From: Cacajao melanocephalus
Lineage: Eukaryota; Chordata; Mammalia; Primates; Pitheciidae
Reading direction: 5' to 3'
NCBI GenBank assembly: GCA_963573385.1
Contig: CAUYLG010034960.1
Span: forward strand, 50,911 to 114,910
DNA length: 64,000 bases
In this document: piece by piece, positions 12,836 through 30,904 of the stretch
How positions within the stretch are numbered: the stretch's first letter is position 1
Layout: every line of letters begins with the position of its first letter
Notes under the pieces: generated by a model
Databases searched by the model: none
What the model was told of the DNA's origin: nothing
The model's input: the letters and a program-made list of their open reading frames with translations, nothing else
Position numbers and translations under genes: made by a program

Positions 12836-13719
12836 CTCCAAGCTCAAGGTCATTTTTCCATAATGCATGACCTCCACATAGTCTCTGAAAACACCTAATA
12901 GGACAGGATTTCAATATTTCCAGGCACCGGCTAAAAGTCTCCGTTGCTTAGAAGACCTTCTGACAAGTTATTGACTTGACAATGCAGAGAAATCGTTTGG
13001 TCAAAGGCAAGAGAAAAAAATTTTGGCCAAATATGATTGTACCATCTGTGGGTTTGCAGGAAGACTGAGAGGGCTGTATAGGCTCAGAGTTGCAGCCTGG
13101 TTTAGGAAGAACTTAACAGAAGCATTCATTGAAAGAGTAGGGAGGATGCCATGGCTTGCTCCAGGGAAACTGGAGGTGTAGGAGGATGGGGAATTCAGAG
13201 TCCCACTGCAACCTCTGCAGTTCCAAGCAAATGCTGTAAGGAAGTAAAGAGGAGCTGACAGGCACCAGTGAGGCTGCACTGGGTGCTTGTGGGGAGCTCA
13301 CCTTGGGGGTCAGATACCCCAAATCCAGTGGATGCAAGGGCAGCAAGGACTAACATAAGAGAGTGGACTTGACATGAGGAAGTGCTATTAGAGGCTAAAG
13401 ACCAGAATGAGTGAGGGTGACTGAAAGTTCTAGAGGGGAATTACAGAAAAAGGCTTAACAATGGAGAGGTAGCTGGGAGAAGGAGCAGGCCCTCCATGTT
13501 GGGGAATAGGAGGAGGGGTGGGGACACAGGAAAACTCCTTTCCCTCTGTCTTCTTCTCAAGGATAACAGTCCTCAGGGTGAACTGGGGGTGGGAAGCCCA
13601 AGAGAAGAGGAGGGCTGGGGGAATGCACCTTCTGTGTCAGAGTCTATGTTTCCTGGTTACTTTCCAGGGTGTGACGGAGCTGGCCATGCTTCTGAAGCCC
13701 GGTCAGAGACCTGTGAGGC
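12836..13719. other. DSCAM: Intron, no recognised element
   Basis: Unique, purine-rich on plus toward the minisatellite. No gene seen. Confidence 0.4.
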
Positions 13720-14004
13720 ACCCTGGACAGGAGGGAGGGACAAGAGAAATTGTGGACAGGAGAGAGGCACCAGAGAAACCAGGGACAGAAGAGGCCACCA
13801 GAGAAACTGGGGACAGGAAGGGTCACTAGAGGAACCGTGCACAGGAGGGGTCACCAGAGGAACCAGGGATATGAGGGAGGCATCAGAGGTACCATGGACA
13901 GGAGGGGCCACTAGAGAAACCGTGGACAGGAGGGGCCACCAGAGAAACTGTGGACAGGAGGGGCCACCAGAGAAACCGTGGACAGGAGGGGCCACCAGAG
14001 AAAC
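13720..14004 (+). repeat. 28-bp minisatellite, about 10 copies
   Basis: Tandem units start with ggacag (or a variant) at 13725, 13754, 13783, 13811, 13839, 13867, 13896, 13924, 13952 and 13980, so the period is 28 with a few 29-bp units. The unit is ggacaggaggggccaccaga followed by gaaaccgt. The last four units are nearly identical and the first six more divergent. Since 28 is not a multiple of 3, the open frame through it (13496-14044) is an accident of stop-poor sequence. It lies in the 7.6-kb DSCAM intron and is probably a variable-number locus. Confidence 0.93.
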
Positions 14005-14749
14005 AGACTCTGAAGGGCAGGCTGCCTTCCAAGGAAGGGAATAAAGGGAGGCAGCAAACTGCAGACAGATCTGCTGGTGGTCTCCAGACAGGATGATGTA
14101 AAGGATGCTAAAGGTGGCTTGGGTCCACTAGAGGAGAAGCAGTAGTCCCTGGGAACCAGAAAATGTGGCAACCAAAGCAGCCTGTATAATTGCCAGCTGC
14201 AGAGAAGAAGAATATTCCAGATGAGGAAGGCACAGTTTCACTGTACTGGTGCCTGGTTGGATGATGCCTCTGGTGCTGTCACTGGGCATGACCAGAGTCA
14301 GGGAGGTGGCAAGAGATGATGACAAGAGACACAAGAACAAGGACTTGGGATGCTCAGTGTTTCCTGGAAAACAGTAAACTGAGGAAAATCATCTTATGTC
14401 AAATCCTGAGAGGACTGTCATTTGGCCAAATGGTTTAGAGATGGAAGAGAGCCACTGGATCCAGGAAGGTCTATTTTGGTGCAATAAATGTAAGAACTTG
14501 TAGCAGTCACAGCTGGTCAAAGGCAGAGCTGTCCTTCCTGGGTTAGTGAGTCTCTGTTTCTAGGATTGTTCAAGTATAGAGTGAATGGTCACTTGCAGAA
14601 GTTCTTTTGGTTAAGAATGTGAAGTATTTTAATATATTGGTAATATGTTGCTTCCTTTGAAAATTAATGAAAAGTAAAGGAAAACTTTTGAGGGTAATTT
14701 CACCATTGCCTAAAACAGGAGTTGAGAGTCAACAATTTGACTAACGGTT
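14005..14749. other. DSCAM: Intron, no recognised element
   Basis: Unique sequence after the minisatellite; nothing further recognised. Confidence 0.4.
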
Positions 14750-15000
14750 AATACGAGTCTAGGATATGTGCCAGGCACTATGAGGGGTGCAGGGACATAG
14801 CATAGGGTTTGTCAGACACAATCCCAGCCCTCAGGGCTCACTATGGCCCACAGGTGAACAACTGTCCCATGGGGTGCAGATAGTAAATTAACACTCATAG
14901 GCCCACCAAGTGTTTAAGGCATGCTATGAATAGTGAAGAGGAATAGGTAGTCAGGGAAGGCTTTCTGGAAGAAGTGACATTTAGGCTGTTATTAATACTT
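14750..15000 (+). mobile_element. L2 LINE fragment
   Basis: 'atatgtgccaggcactatga' and, further on, 'cagggaaggctttctggaag' followed by 'aagtgacatttaggctg' are two hallmark phrases of the L2 3' region in correct order. Confidence 0.75.
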
Positions 15001-15539
15001 GAAGGATCTGTTTTCTATGTACTCAGTCTAAAACTGCACTCACTTAAATTGTGGTTGTAATTTTTACACACCAAAAGTATATTGAGGGAGCAAGTAATAC
15101 ATGAAACATCTGATTAGCACACCTTGTACAGCAGTGAGTACAGGTGCTATCTACTCTCAGCACAGCTCCTTCCTCCCAGGGCTTCCAAACTGAAAGTAAT
15201 GGAAGTTCTGCAGGTTCCTGCTGGAGACCTTGGTCATGGAGTTGGATCTGCTTGTCCTGTGGGCTTTTCCCCGGTGATTCTCCTGGGATCAATGCCGACC
15301 CTTAAAATGACTTGCTCCAGGGCTGTGTAAACATCTTAGCCATACCACTGGCCCTGTCTCTGGATGAAGTGGAGCATGAAGGATGGGAAGACTCTCCCTC
15401 AATCCCTCCTGTACTTGGCTTTATAGATAAGGAGCTTTCCTGCTTTGGTTATATAAACCATGATCATTTTATGCATTTAAAGATGCTGTGCATAATGATT
15501 TTTAGGTTTCAACTGCATGTAAATTAAATGCAATAAACA
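15001..15539. other. DSCAM: Intron, no recognised element
   Basis: Unique sequence, no named repeat or coding feature. Confidence 0.4.
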
Positions 15540-15900
15540 TTTACAGTACACTCTTCACTTGACAGACTTTGTGCTGGGTGCTGGGGATCCCAGGACACAG
15601 AGAACCAGAGTCCCTGCCTTTGGGAACCCCAGGGGGAGTGGGGAGATAGTGAGGACTCCTAGATGCTGAGCAGGTAGTTTAACTAACATAGAGGGTTTTA
15701 GAGGCATTTTACTCATAAACATTTTCCTGCACACTGGAGCAGTCTACTAACTACCACCTATTAGATGTTGAGTATGCTCTAGACAATGAGGAAAGCATTT
15801 ACAACGTCTTCCCTTCTCAGAGTTCACCAACATCCACCGAGTGCCTCCCTATGATAGGTGCGGTGCTGTGTGTTGGAGAAATGAGCTGGGTGAAAATAGA
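15540..15900 (+). mobile_element. L2 LINE fragment(s)
   Basis: 'actttgtgctgggtgctggg' with 'gatcccaggacacagagaac' and 'agtccctgcctttgggaacc' is L2-like. A second L2-like phrase starts near 15835 ('accgagtgcctccctatgat'). Confidence 0.6.
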
Positions 15901-16154
15901 CCTACTAGGTGGAGGGGTCCCCCAAGGAGCCTCTAGCATGGTGGAGGTGAAATGCATTAATCAGTATATTTGTGAGTAATCGCAGAGGTACGTATATGAT
16001 GACACATAATGCCACAGGCCCAGATTGAAAGGGAGATGGAGCTGAGTGAGCCGCTGAGATGTGGGATCTAAGGAGGGGGTAGTAACTGGGTGGCCCAGGG
16101 AAGGGAGGACTTGAGGCAGAAGGCAGCTGGTGGCCTTTGTGGTCTCCTTGCCAG

Positions 16155-16290
16155 TCCTTTGAGGTGGATGCAGTGATAACCACTTCACAGATGAGATGAG
16201 CAGGTGAAGGTGCAGAGCTGGTGCGACACAGGCCTAGCAGCAAATCCCACACAGGCTGGGTCCGAACCACTAAGCCTGGGCCTGCCACCA
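16155..16290 (+). mobile_element. MIR SINE
   Basis: 'ataaccacttcacagatgag' then 'cagagctggtgcgacacagg', 'cctagcagcaaatcccacac' and 'ctgggtccgaaccac' follow the MIR core order (fraction of cells, cacag..., 'gggattcgaaccc'). Confidence 0.6.
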
Positions 16291-20104
<3,814 letters not shown>

Positions 20105-20360
20105 TCAGCAAAGCAGCTTCTTGATTTTCCCTGGCAAAACACTCAGGTAACTCATACTTCAAGAGATGTTTCTTTGAAATACAATTTATTCAAGAAACTG
20201 CTGTGTGAAAATCACGAGAAAATAAAGGAAAGGTGGCAGAAAAATGAAACTTGAGTGAGCCCCAGGCAGAAATTGCCATGCAGTTTCATACCCACGGCAC
20301 GTTGCTCTTCCAACCCTGTTGAAGGCCATGACCTGTGTCCCTTAGCACACACAGAATGAC

Positions 20361-20729
20361 TGATATTGTTTGGCTGTGTCCCCACCCAAATCTCATATTG
20401 ATTTGTACTCCCATAATTCCCATGTGTCATGGGAGGAACCTGATGGGAGGTAATTGAATCTTGGAGGTGGATTTTTTCCATCTGTTATCATGATAGTGAA
20501 TAAGTCTTATGAGATCTGATGGTTTTAAAAATGGGAGTTTCACTGCACAGATACTGTCTCTCTACCGGCTGCCATCCATGTAAGATGTGACTTGCTCCTC
20601 CTTGCCTTCCTCCATGGTGGTGAGACCTCTCCAGCTACATGGAACTGTGAGTCCATTAAAGCTCTTTCTTTTGCAAATAGCCCAGTCTCAGGTATGTCTT
20701 TATTAGCAGCATGAAAATGGACTAATACA
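20361..20729 (+). mobile_element. Solo MST/THE1-type MaLR LTR
   Basis: 369 bp from tgatattgtttggctgtgtc to atggactaataca, with TG...CA ends. Standard markers appear in order: 'cccacccaaatctcatattg', 'cccatgtgtcatgggaggaa', 'tggtggtgagacctctccag' and 'gcccagtctcaggtatgtct'. It is flanked by a 5-bp duplication with one mismatch (atgac at 20356-20360, atgat at 20730-20734). A solo LTR left by recombination of an ancient element. Confidence 0.92.
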
Positions 20730-20734
20730 ATGAT

Positions 20735-22088
20735 GTTACTGGTTGCTCTGTCTATAAAAGAGACTTCACATGAAGGGTTATCCTCCTTTTTCTGGGATAA
20801 TCTATGTTTCCAACTATCATTTTCAACAACGGGGATGAAACCTCCACTTTTAGTCAACTTTAGGTGAATCCCTTATTGCTGCTAACCAGTCCTTGTAACC
20901 ACTCTTCACCATGCCCATCACTCACAGTTGTTATAAACCTTGCAAACCTTCATTAGTCACTGGAGACCTCAAACCTGTCCCTCTTCCATAACTTACAGCA
21001 GAGAATCTCACCTCCAATTTACTGAGAAAAGGAAACCTTTATTTGTGAAACTTCTCCAGTTTCCTTTTTCCACATCAAAATTAATATGTTGACTTCTTTT
21101 CTTGGCAATGGATGACACAAGATCCTACCCCAATTCCACAAGCCACCTAGAAATTCTGGACTGCATATAATGAACACCTTTTAAAATGTATACTAAGATT
21201 ATCAGAAAGTGAGAGAAAAACCAGAGACCAAAAACAAAAGCTGATGGTGAAAAGCCAGAGGTAATATAATGGTGGTGCTTTGACAACCTGAGACGCATCA
21301 CATTAAATGTGAGACCTCCACAGCCAACCTCCTCAAAGGGTTCTATCTTGACAGAAAATATGTAACCAAAGAATAAAAATAAAAAATAAAAATCCACAAA
21401 ATCAAAGAGAGAAGGAAACTGCCTTAGCCTGAGTTATAGATGTAGAAACGCAATCTCTCCCCTGAGAATCTGGAAAACTGGCCTGGCTCTACATAGGTCT
21501 GGAGTCAGATTCATGCTAAAGAATTAACATGCAGGTGATTATAGTTTGATGATGGTCCGAGAAGCCTAGCCTAAGCTAATATACTCTAGAAGAATGTGTC
21601 CTCTCTCCAGGCCAACTGAAATGCACCCAGAGAAAGCTCTGCTGGCCATGAGCTCACAAACCAAAACTAAAGAACACATGAGAAAACTAACACCAGGACT
21701 TCAGATGATAGACTGCAAAAATAACTATGCATAAATGTTTAAAGATACTTCTTAAATATGATAAAGGAACAAGATATTATCGAAAGGACTAGATAGGTTT
21801 GAAAATTCATCAAGCATAACTATATTTTTACTTGCTTTTTATCTCATTGCCCCAATTACAAGAATAAGCTCCCTTCCCCCATTTCTTGGAGAACCCAAAT
21901 ACAAATATACACATTTATATTATAAATTATAACCCGAATACAAATATACACAGTTGTATAATTACCACTGAATCAAATCTTAGAGCATTTACATTACCCT
22001 AAAGGATTTCTCTATCCATTTACAATGATTTCTCTTCTCCCTCTCAAGTTCTAAGCAATCACTAATCTACCTTCTCTCCCTGAATAAA
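20735..22088. other. DSCAM: Upstream intron, no recognised element
   Basis: AT-rich unique text with a direct near-repeat at 21893-21960 ('aaatacaaatatacacattt' against 'gaatacaaatatacacagtt'). No gene seen. Confidence 0.4.
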
Positions 22089-22415
22089 TTTGGCTATGTC
22101 CCCACCCAAATCTCATCTTAAATTGTAGTTCCCATAATCCCCATGTGTCGTGGGAGGAGCCTGGTGGGAGGTAAGTGAATCATAGGGGCAGTTACTTCCA
22201 TACTGTCCTCGTGCTAGTGAGTGAGTTCTCACAAGATCTAATGGTTTTATAAAGGGCCTTCCCCGCTTCACTCTGCACTTCTCCTTCAAGCCGCCATGTG
22301 AAGGAACACGTGTTTGCTTCTGCTTCCACCATGATTTTAAGTTCCCTGAGGTTTCCCCAGTCATGTGGGACTGTGAGTCAGTTAAGCTTCTTTCCTTTAT
22401 AAATTACCCAGTCTC
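22089..22415 (+). mobile_element. Partial MST/THE1-type LTR
   Basis: Same family as 20361-20729: 'ggctatgtccccacccaaat', 'catgtgtcgtgggaggagcc', 'agtgagttctcacaagatct', 'cccagtctcag'. It lacks the first bases and the terminal 'gtatgtctttattagcagca' segment, so both ends are cut. Confidence 0.88.
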
Positions 22416-22434
22416 AGAAAGAACTGACTATCAC

Positions 22435-22835
22435 ACACCCTATATTGCCTTTTCCTATAAATGGAATCATATAGCATGTAGTCTTTGGTAACAAGTTTTC
22501 TGGACTTTTTTCACTAAGCATAATGTCAAGGTTCACCCACGTCATAGCATGTATCAGTACTTTGTTCCTTTTTATTTCCTATTAATACTCCAGTACATGG
22601 ATATACAGCATTTTCTTAATCCACTCACCCATTGATGCACACTGGGGTTGTTTCTACCTTTGGGCTACTATGAGTGATTACACTATAACCATTCCCATAT
22701 AAGCTGTTGTGTGGACAAATATTTCATTTTTCCTGGAGAAATTCCTAGAAGTAGAACTACTGGGATTATATGGAAATATCATGTTTAACATTTTGAGAAA
22801 CTGCCACACTGTTTGACCAAGTGGTAGCACCATTT
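22435..22835 (-). mobile_element. Old L1 (L1M-type) fragment
   Basis: The plus strand reads the antisense L1 3' text: 'aaatggaatcatatagcatg', 'cactaagcataatgtcaagg', 'cactcacccattgatgcaca', 'gaaactgccacactgtttga'. Frames are broken. Confidence 0.8.
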
Positions 22836-26334
<3,499 letters not shown>

Positions 26335-26505
26335 GGGATCAGGAGTTTTCAACCTGGCCTGTATCTCAGAATCACCTAGGAGCTTTTAAGATAGGCTAGT
26401 GCTCAGGCCTCACTGCAGACTGGCTCAGAGTCACTGGGGTGGGCTTACGCATGAATCTATTTAAGTTTCCCAGATGATTCTAAAATATACAGCCTGGATT
26501 GAAAC
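26335..26505. mobile_element. hAT-Charlie (MER-type) relic
   Basis: 'gagttttcaacctggcctgt', 'cagaatcacctaggagcttt' and the inverted end 'cccagatgattctaaaatat' form the near-palindromic layout of a short nonautonomous hAT element. Confidence 0.6.
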
Positions 26506-26545
26506 AACTCAACCAGATGATCCTCAAGGGCTTTTCCCGCTCTAA

Positions 26546-26728
26546 TTGCCATTTCCTCTCCTTCTCTTTTTTCTTTCTTTCCCTCTATCCTTCTGTTCCT
26601 CCCTCCCTCCCAATTTTTTCTTCATTCTTCCCTTCCTTCCTTCCTTCCTTCTTTACTTTCTTCTCTCTTCTGTCTTCTGTTTCATCCTCCTTCTATTTCT
26701 GCCTTTTTCTCTTTTCTCTTTCACAGTG
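26546..26728 (+). repeat. Polypyrimidine low-complexity tract
   Basis: About 180 bases of nearly pure C/T (ccttcc, tttctc units), with a short (CCTT)n core at 26630-26652. It codes long spurious S/F/L/P-rich frames. Confidence 0.9.
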
Positions 26729-26734
26729 CCATAA

Positions 26735-26830
26735 CAACAATAATAGCTACTTTTTATGAATGTTGACTATGTGCTAAGAACTTTTCCATATATTGCATAA
26801 GTATTTAAGCCATACGATAACATGATGGAA
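26735..26830 (+). mobile_element. MIR SINE fragment
   Basis: 'aataatagctactttttatg' followed by 'gactatgtgctaagaacttt' corresponds to the MIR 5' core. Confidence 0.55.
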
Positions 26831-27384
26831 TAAAAACACTAGCCATGGAAATGACCCAAGGCATGTAAGTGCTATGTTAAATTGATTCTAAATTATGCTA
26901 TAAATAGAAGTGAGAGATGTAGAAAAAAACATTTCCAGCAGATTCCCTGGATTTGTATCTATATTAACAAACATCTATGCAGATGGTCAAATAGAAACCA
27001 GACACCAAACACCTGCATTAAATGGGCAAAAATAAAGATTAGAATAGAGGAGAATTTTGGAATTAATTTCTACTTGACATCTTTTCCCTTTTCTTCTTAA
27101 TTTCTAAGTAAGGAAACAGAGAATTAGGGGGTTTAAGAATGGAAAAGACTACACCTATTCCCCTCGCCTCTCTGCTATCTCTAATGCAAAGTTCCATTTT
27201 ATTTAATAAGGTTATTTTTAAAAATCAATATTACCATAAAAGTAATACAGTAAAATGATCTTCATAATCCCTAAAGTGATGAATCTTTCCTGTCCCTTTC
27301 TTCCCTTTTCTGTCCTCCTTCCTCCCTCCAGGGTCTGGAAAGCCAAATGGTCGTAGCAGCACAGTTAGTAAATAATGCATCTGT

Positions 27385-27590
27385 CCTCTGTCCTTTCATG
27401 TCTCAGATCACTTTTACATCATGAGCTTACAGCAACATACCTGTTCTCAGTGGAGAAATAATTCTTAATTCCATTTACCTATAATTACACAGGGTGGGGA
27501 AAGTAAGTCATTAGCCTAAAGTCATACAATCAGTAAATGAAAGATCTAGAAGAATCCAAGTCTTCTGATTCCAAATGCAAACTGTCTTTG
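27385..27590 (+). mobile_element. MIR SINE
   Basis: 'aatttacagc'-like text, 'gtcattagcctaaagtcata', 'caatcagtaaatgaaagatc' and 'ccaagtcttctgattccaaa' match the MIR body in order. Confidence 0.65.
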
Positions 27591-28626
27591 CCTTACAGTA
27601 GCAGAGGAGGCCAAGGCTGGCCCACAGGGTCAGCGTGTCTGACCACGGGGGTCTCTGACAGTCTGACTGTCTTCAAGCCAGAACACCCTTGGATGCCCCT
27701 CAGTCTGGTACCTAAGTCCATTTACAGGTGACTCCCCATAAAGTCCTTGAAATCTTCATTTCTCAGCTGCAAGGCAGAACCCAAACATCTCAAGCCTATT
27801 GCATAGTTGTAGGATTATGCAGACAGTACTGGCTACATAATTTGCAGTACCCAGAGCAAAATGAAAATACTTTTCGAGCCCTTTGCTCGAAAAGTGGGAA
27901 AAACCATTACAGTTCTAAAATATAAAGGTTTTTCCTTCCTTCTGTGGTTTCCCTCTCTCTCTCTGTCATAATGGCTTTTAGTTTTTATTTAATATCCCAC
28001 TTCTTCTAGGATGGTGGTACTGGCTGGGCAAGTGCTGAGCCTCCCTGACTCCCAGTAGCAGCCTTGTGAATTGGCATGCACACTCATGTGCCCTACTACC
28101 TGCCTGGATCCCTGCCATTATCATACCCATGCCAGGGTGGGGACATGTAGCCAGGCCTCTCTCAGTCAAATGGGTAACCCTCAGTGACCTGGAGACCCAC
28201 CCTGCCCAGTCATCCTCTGTAAGCTCTATGGTACCACCAGCCAGAGTCAGGGAGGGATGCCACACCCAAAAATGTTACAGGGAGCTGTCTCTGACCTTCT
28301 CCACATACCTACCCAGATCCCCATGAACTGGATGACCACAGCTATTGCTGGGCAGTTGCAGGAAAGGGGAGCCAGGAGCTCCAGGGGGCAGGAGAGTGGA
28401 CAGCTGAAAATCTATTCTAGAGAGGCAGTGAGAGGTGGGATGACATGGCAGCTGTGGCTCCACGTATCCTGTTCATGTTCCATTGTCACACTGGACTTCA
28501 CTTGCAAATCACAATTTCAAAGACAAAATTGTTAAGAATTCAAGATGGTGGCTGCAGACAATCTTTGGCTTGTGGGACTGCACTGGTCGCATACCCATGA
28601 TGCTGTCTGTAGGAGATCAGTCCAGG
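27591..28626. other. DSCAM: Upstream intron, no recognised element
   Basis: Unique sequence with short CT microsatellite at 27952-27966. Overlapping frames at 27978-28535 show no domain. Confidence 0.35.
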
Positions 28627-29085
28627 TGTTGGGAAAAATTATAGGAAAGACACAAACCTTCTTGGAAGGCTGGGAAGTTTTGCAAAAGCTTTGGTAAAGG
28701 ATTATGGCTGAAGGCAGCCTAATCCTCTTACCTTGAGCTAACAGCAAAGAGCAGATAACAAGGGAATGTAGAGGAGTTTATCTAAATAGCTTCTTTACTC
28801 ACATTGTCCTAAAACCAACCTTTGATCATCTGTATGCATGCTGTCTACTTAGGGGGTTGGCAATGTTGATTACCCACAAATGATATCTGCTCAAGACCTT
28901 TGTCATTAAGACTGTCCTAAAATAAATACGAGGGTCTCTGGCATATGTGGGCTGAATGGCTGGACTCCCTCTTCAGTGTCTGTAAGTTGTGGGGTCCCCT
29001 AGCCATGCTCTTATAGGCAAAACACCTGTGTCTGCAAACTCCTCTCATCAGTCACTTGGCCAGAGTTTGTGGGTCAGATTCGGCA
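28627..29085 (+). mobile_element. Candidate solo ERV-type LTR
   Basis: About 460 bp with TG...CA ends, an AATAAA at about 28921, and a C-rich stretch after it, resembling the U3-R-U5 layout of a primate endogenous retrovirus LTR. I cannot name the family, and the flanks do not show a clear 4-6 bp duplication. No internal retroviral coding sequence follows. Confidence 0.4.
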
Positions 29086-29390
29086 GCGGTCCCTGAATGT
29101 CAGGGCATTACTCTACTTCCTAGGCAGCTTCAAATACTTCCAGTAGAGAGAAATGAGATGAGGAGAGGGCAGCCTCTTGGGTAAGACTTAGACATGACTA
29201 ACCACAATCAGGAATCTGAAGCAGGGAGCTGCTATTCCCATCAGGAAGGCAATGGGTACAGAGGCAAGATTTCATAAGGGAAGTAGCTACTCCCCTTGCA
29301 GTCAACATCTTCCCAAGCCACTCAACCCATCACCATTATCTTTCATTAAACCTGTGGTTCCTATTCCTTACATCACCTGGGAGCCATAAA
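29086..29390. other. DSCAM: Upstream intron, no recognised element
   Basis: Short unique segment ending at the L1 target-site duplication. Confidence 0.4.
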
Positions 29391-29403
29391 AACACCCACA
29401 GTA

Positions 29404-30096
29404 TGCTGAAAATGATGACTTCCAGCTTCATCCATGTCCCTGCAAAGGATATAATCTCATTCTATTTTATGGCTGTATAGTATTCCATGGTGTATATGTG
29501 CCACATTTTTTTTTATACAGTCTGTCATTGATGGGCATTTGGGTTGTCTCCAAGTCTTTGCTATTGTAAATAGTGCCTGAATAAACATAAGTGTGCATGT
29601 GTCTTTATAGTAGAATGGTTTATAATCCTTTGGGTATATACCCAGTAATGGGATTGCTGTGTCAAATGGTATTTCTGGTTTTAGACTCTTGAGCAGTTGC
29701 CACACTGTCTTCCACAATGGTTGAACTAATAAACGCTTCCACCAACAGTGTAAAAGTGTTCCTATTTCTCCACAGCCTCGCCAGCATCTGTTGTTTCCTG
29801 ACTTTTTAATAATAGCCACTCTAACTATTCTCACTCATAAGTGGGAATTGAACAATGAGAACACGTGGACACAGGGAGGGGAAAAACACACACTGGGGCC
29901 TGTCAAGGGGTGGCGGACAAGGGAAGGGAGAGCATTAGCACAAATATCTAATGCATGCAGGGCTTAAAACCAAAATAAATGACAGGTTGATAAGCGCAGC
30001 AAACCACCATGGCACATGCATACCTATGTAACAAACCTGCACATTCTGCACAGTATCCCAGAACTTAAAGTAAAATAATAATAATTAAAAAAAAAC
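29404..30096 (+). mobile_element. 5'-inverted, truncated L1 LINE
   Basis: The left part, 29404 to about 29828, reads antisense: the minus strand codes the C-terminal part of L1 ORF2 (frame 29457-29834, with the familiar GIYPKDYKPFYYKDTCTLMF text). The right part, about 29829-30096, is sense L1 3' sequence ('attctcactcataagtggga' to a poly-A tail). A 13-bp target-site duplication, aacacccacagta, sits at 29391-29403 and 30097-30109. This is the product of twin-primed reverse transcription. Not autonomous. Confidence 0.95.
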
Positions 30097-30139
30097 AACA
30101 CCCACAGTAGTATTTTCCCAGCCACAGTGAATACTTGCT

Positions 30140-30660
30140 CTCCTCAGGATTCTTCTTCTTTGTTTGGTAAAATATACATAACATAAAATTTGCCATTTTA
30201 ATCACTTTCAGTGGATTAAGTACATTCACATTGCTATGCAGCCTTCACTAGAGTTCATCTCCCCCGAACTTTTTCATCCTCCCAAACTGAAACCGGGCAC
30301 CTCTTAAACAATTTTCATTGTCTCCTTTTCCTGTCCCCCACCCCCACCGCCTGGCCCTGGCAGCCACCGTTCTACTTTCCATCTCTATGAATCTGACTTC
30401 TCTGGGGACCTCCTATAAGAAGAATCATACAGTGTTTGTCTATTTGTATCTGGCTTATTTTACTTAGCATAATGTCCTCAAGGTTCAGCCACATACTAGC
30501 CTGCGTCTGAATTTCCTTCTTTTTAAGCCTGAATTATATTTCAAGATATGTGCATACACCATTGTTTTAACCCAGTCATCTGTCAATGGACACTTGTGTT
30601 GCTTTTACCTTTCAGTTATTGTGGACACAGGTGTACCAAACATTATTTTTTGAAAGTCTG
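30140..30660 (-). mobile_element. Old L1 (L1M-type) fragment
   Basis: Antisense L1 3' text on plus: 'taaaatttgccattttaatc', 'cacattgctatgcagccttc', 'cttagcataatgtcctcaag', 'catctgtcaatggacacttg'. No intact frame. Confidence 0.8.
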
Positions 30661-30744
30661 TAGAACTTTGTTATAGAAAATGGCTTGAGACTTTGTGCCT
30701 GCTTCTTCTCAAGCCATTCAAAGGCCAAGCAGTATTTTCCGTTT

Positions 30745-30885
30745 GTGGCCTGTGGCTCTCAGTTTCATCTCCATTTCCTCATCTATAAAAACAATGAGGC
30801 CTGCAGCCTCCTAAGGTTGTAATGAGGATTAATGAGATTACGTTAGTGGAACCCACTGAGGGTGTTGGAAGAAAGGCCCCACAGA
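30745..30885 (+). mobile_element. MIR SINE fragment
   Basis: 'cagtttcatctccatttcct', 'catctataaaaacaatgagg' and 'gttgtaatgaggattaatga' are the 3' part of a MIR. Confidence 0.7.
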
Positions 30886-30904
30886 AACGCTGTGTGTAAT
30901 TATC

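Noticed and set aside
13496..14044. 182-codon plus-strand frame with a repetitive protein (minisatellite region)
   Set aside because: It is produced by the 28-bp tandem repeat; 28 is not a multiple of 3, so successive repeats are read in shifting frames, and there is no start context, splice context or homologue.
20361..22415. A single MaLR provirus with two LTRs
   Set aside because: The left LTR has its own near-perfect 5-bp target duplication directly after its 3' end, and no internal MaLR text was recognised between the two.
29457..29834. 125-codon minus frame with reverse-transcriptase-like text as a host gene
   Set aside because: It is the C-terminal part of L1 ORF2 within the inverted L1 copy.
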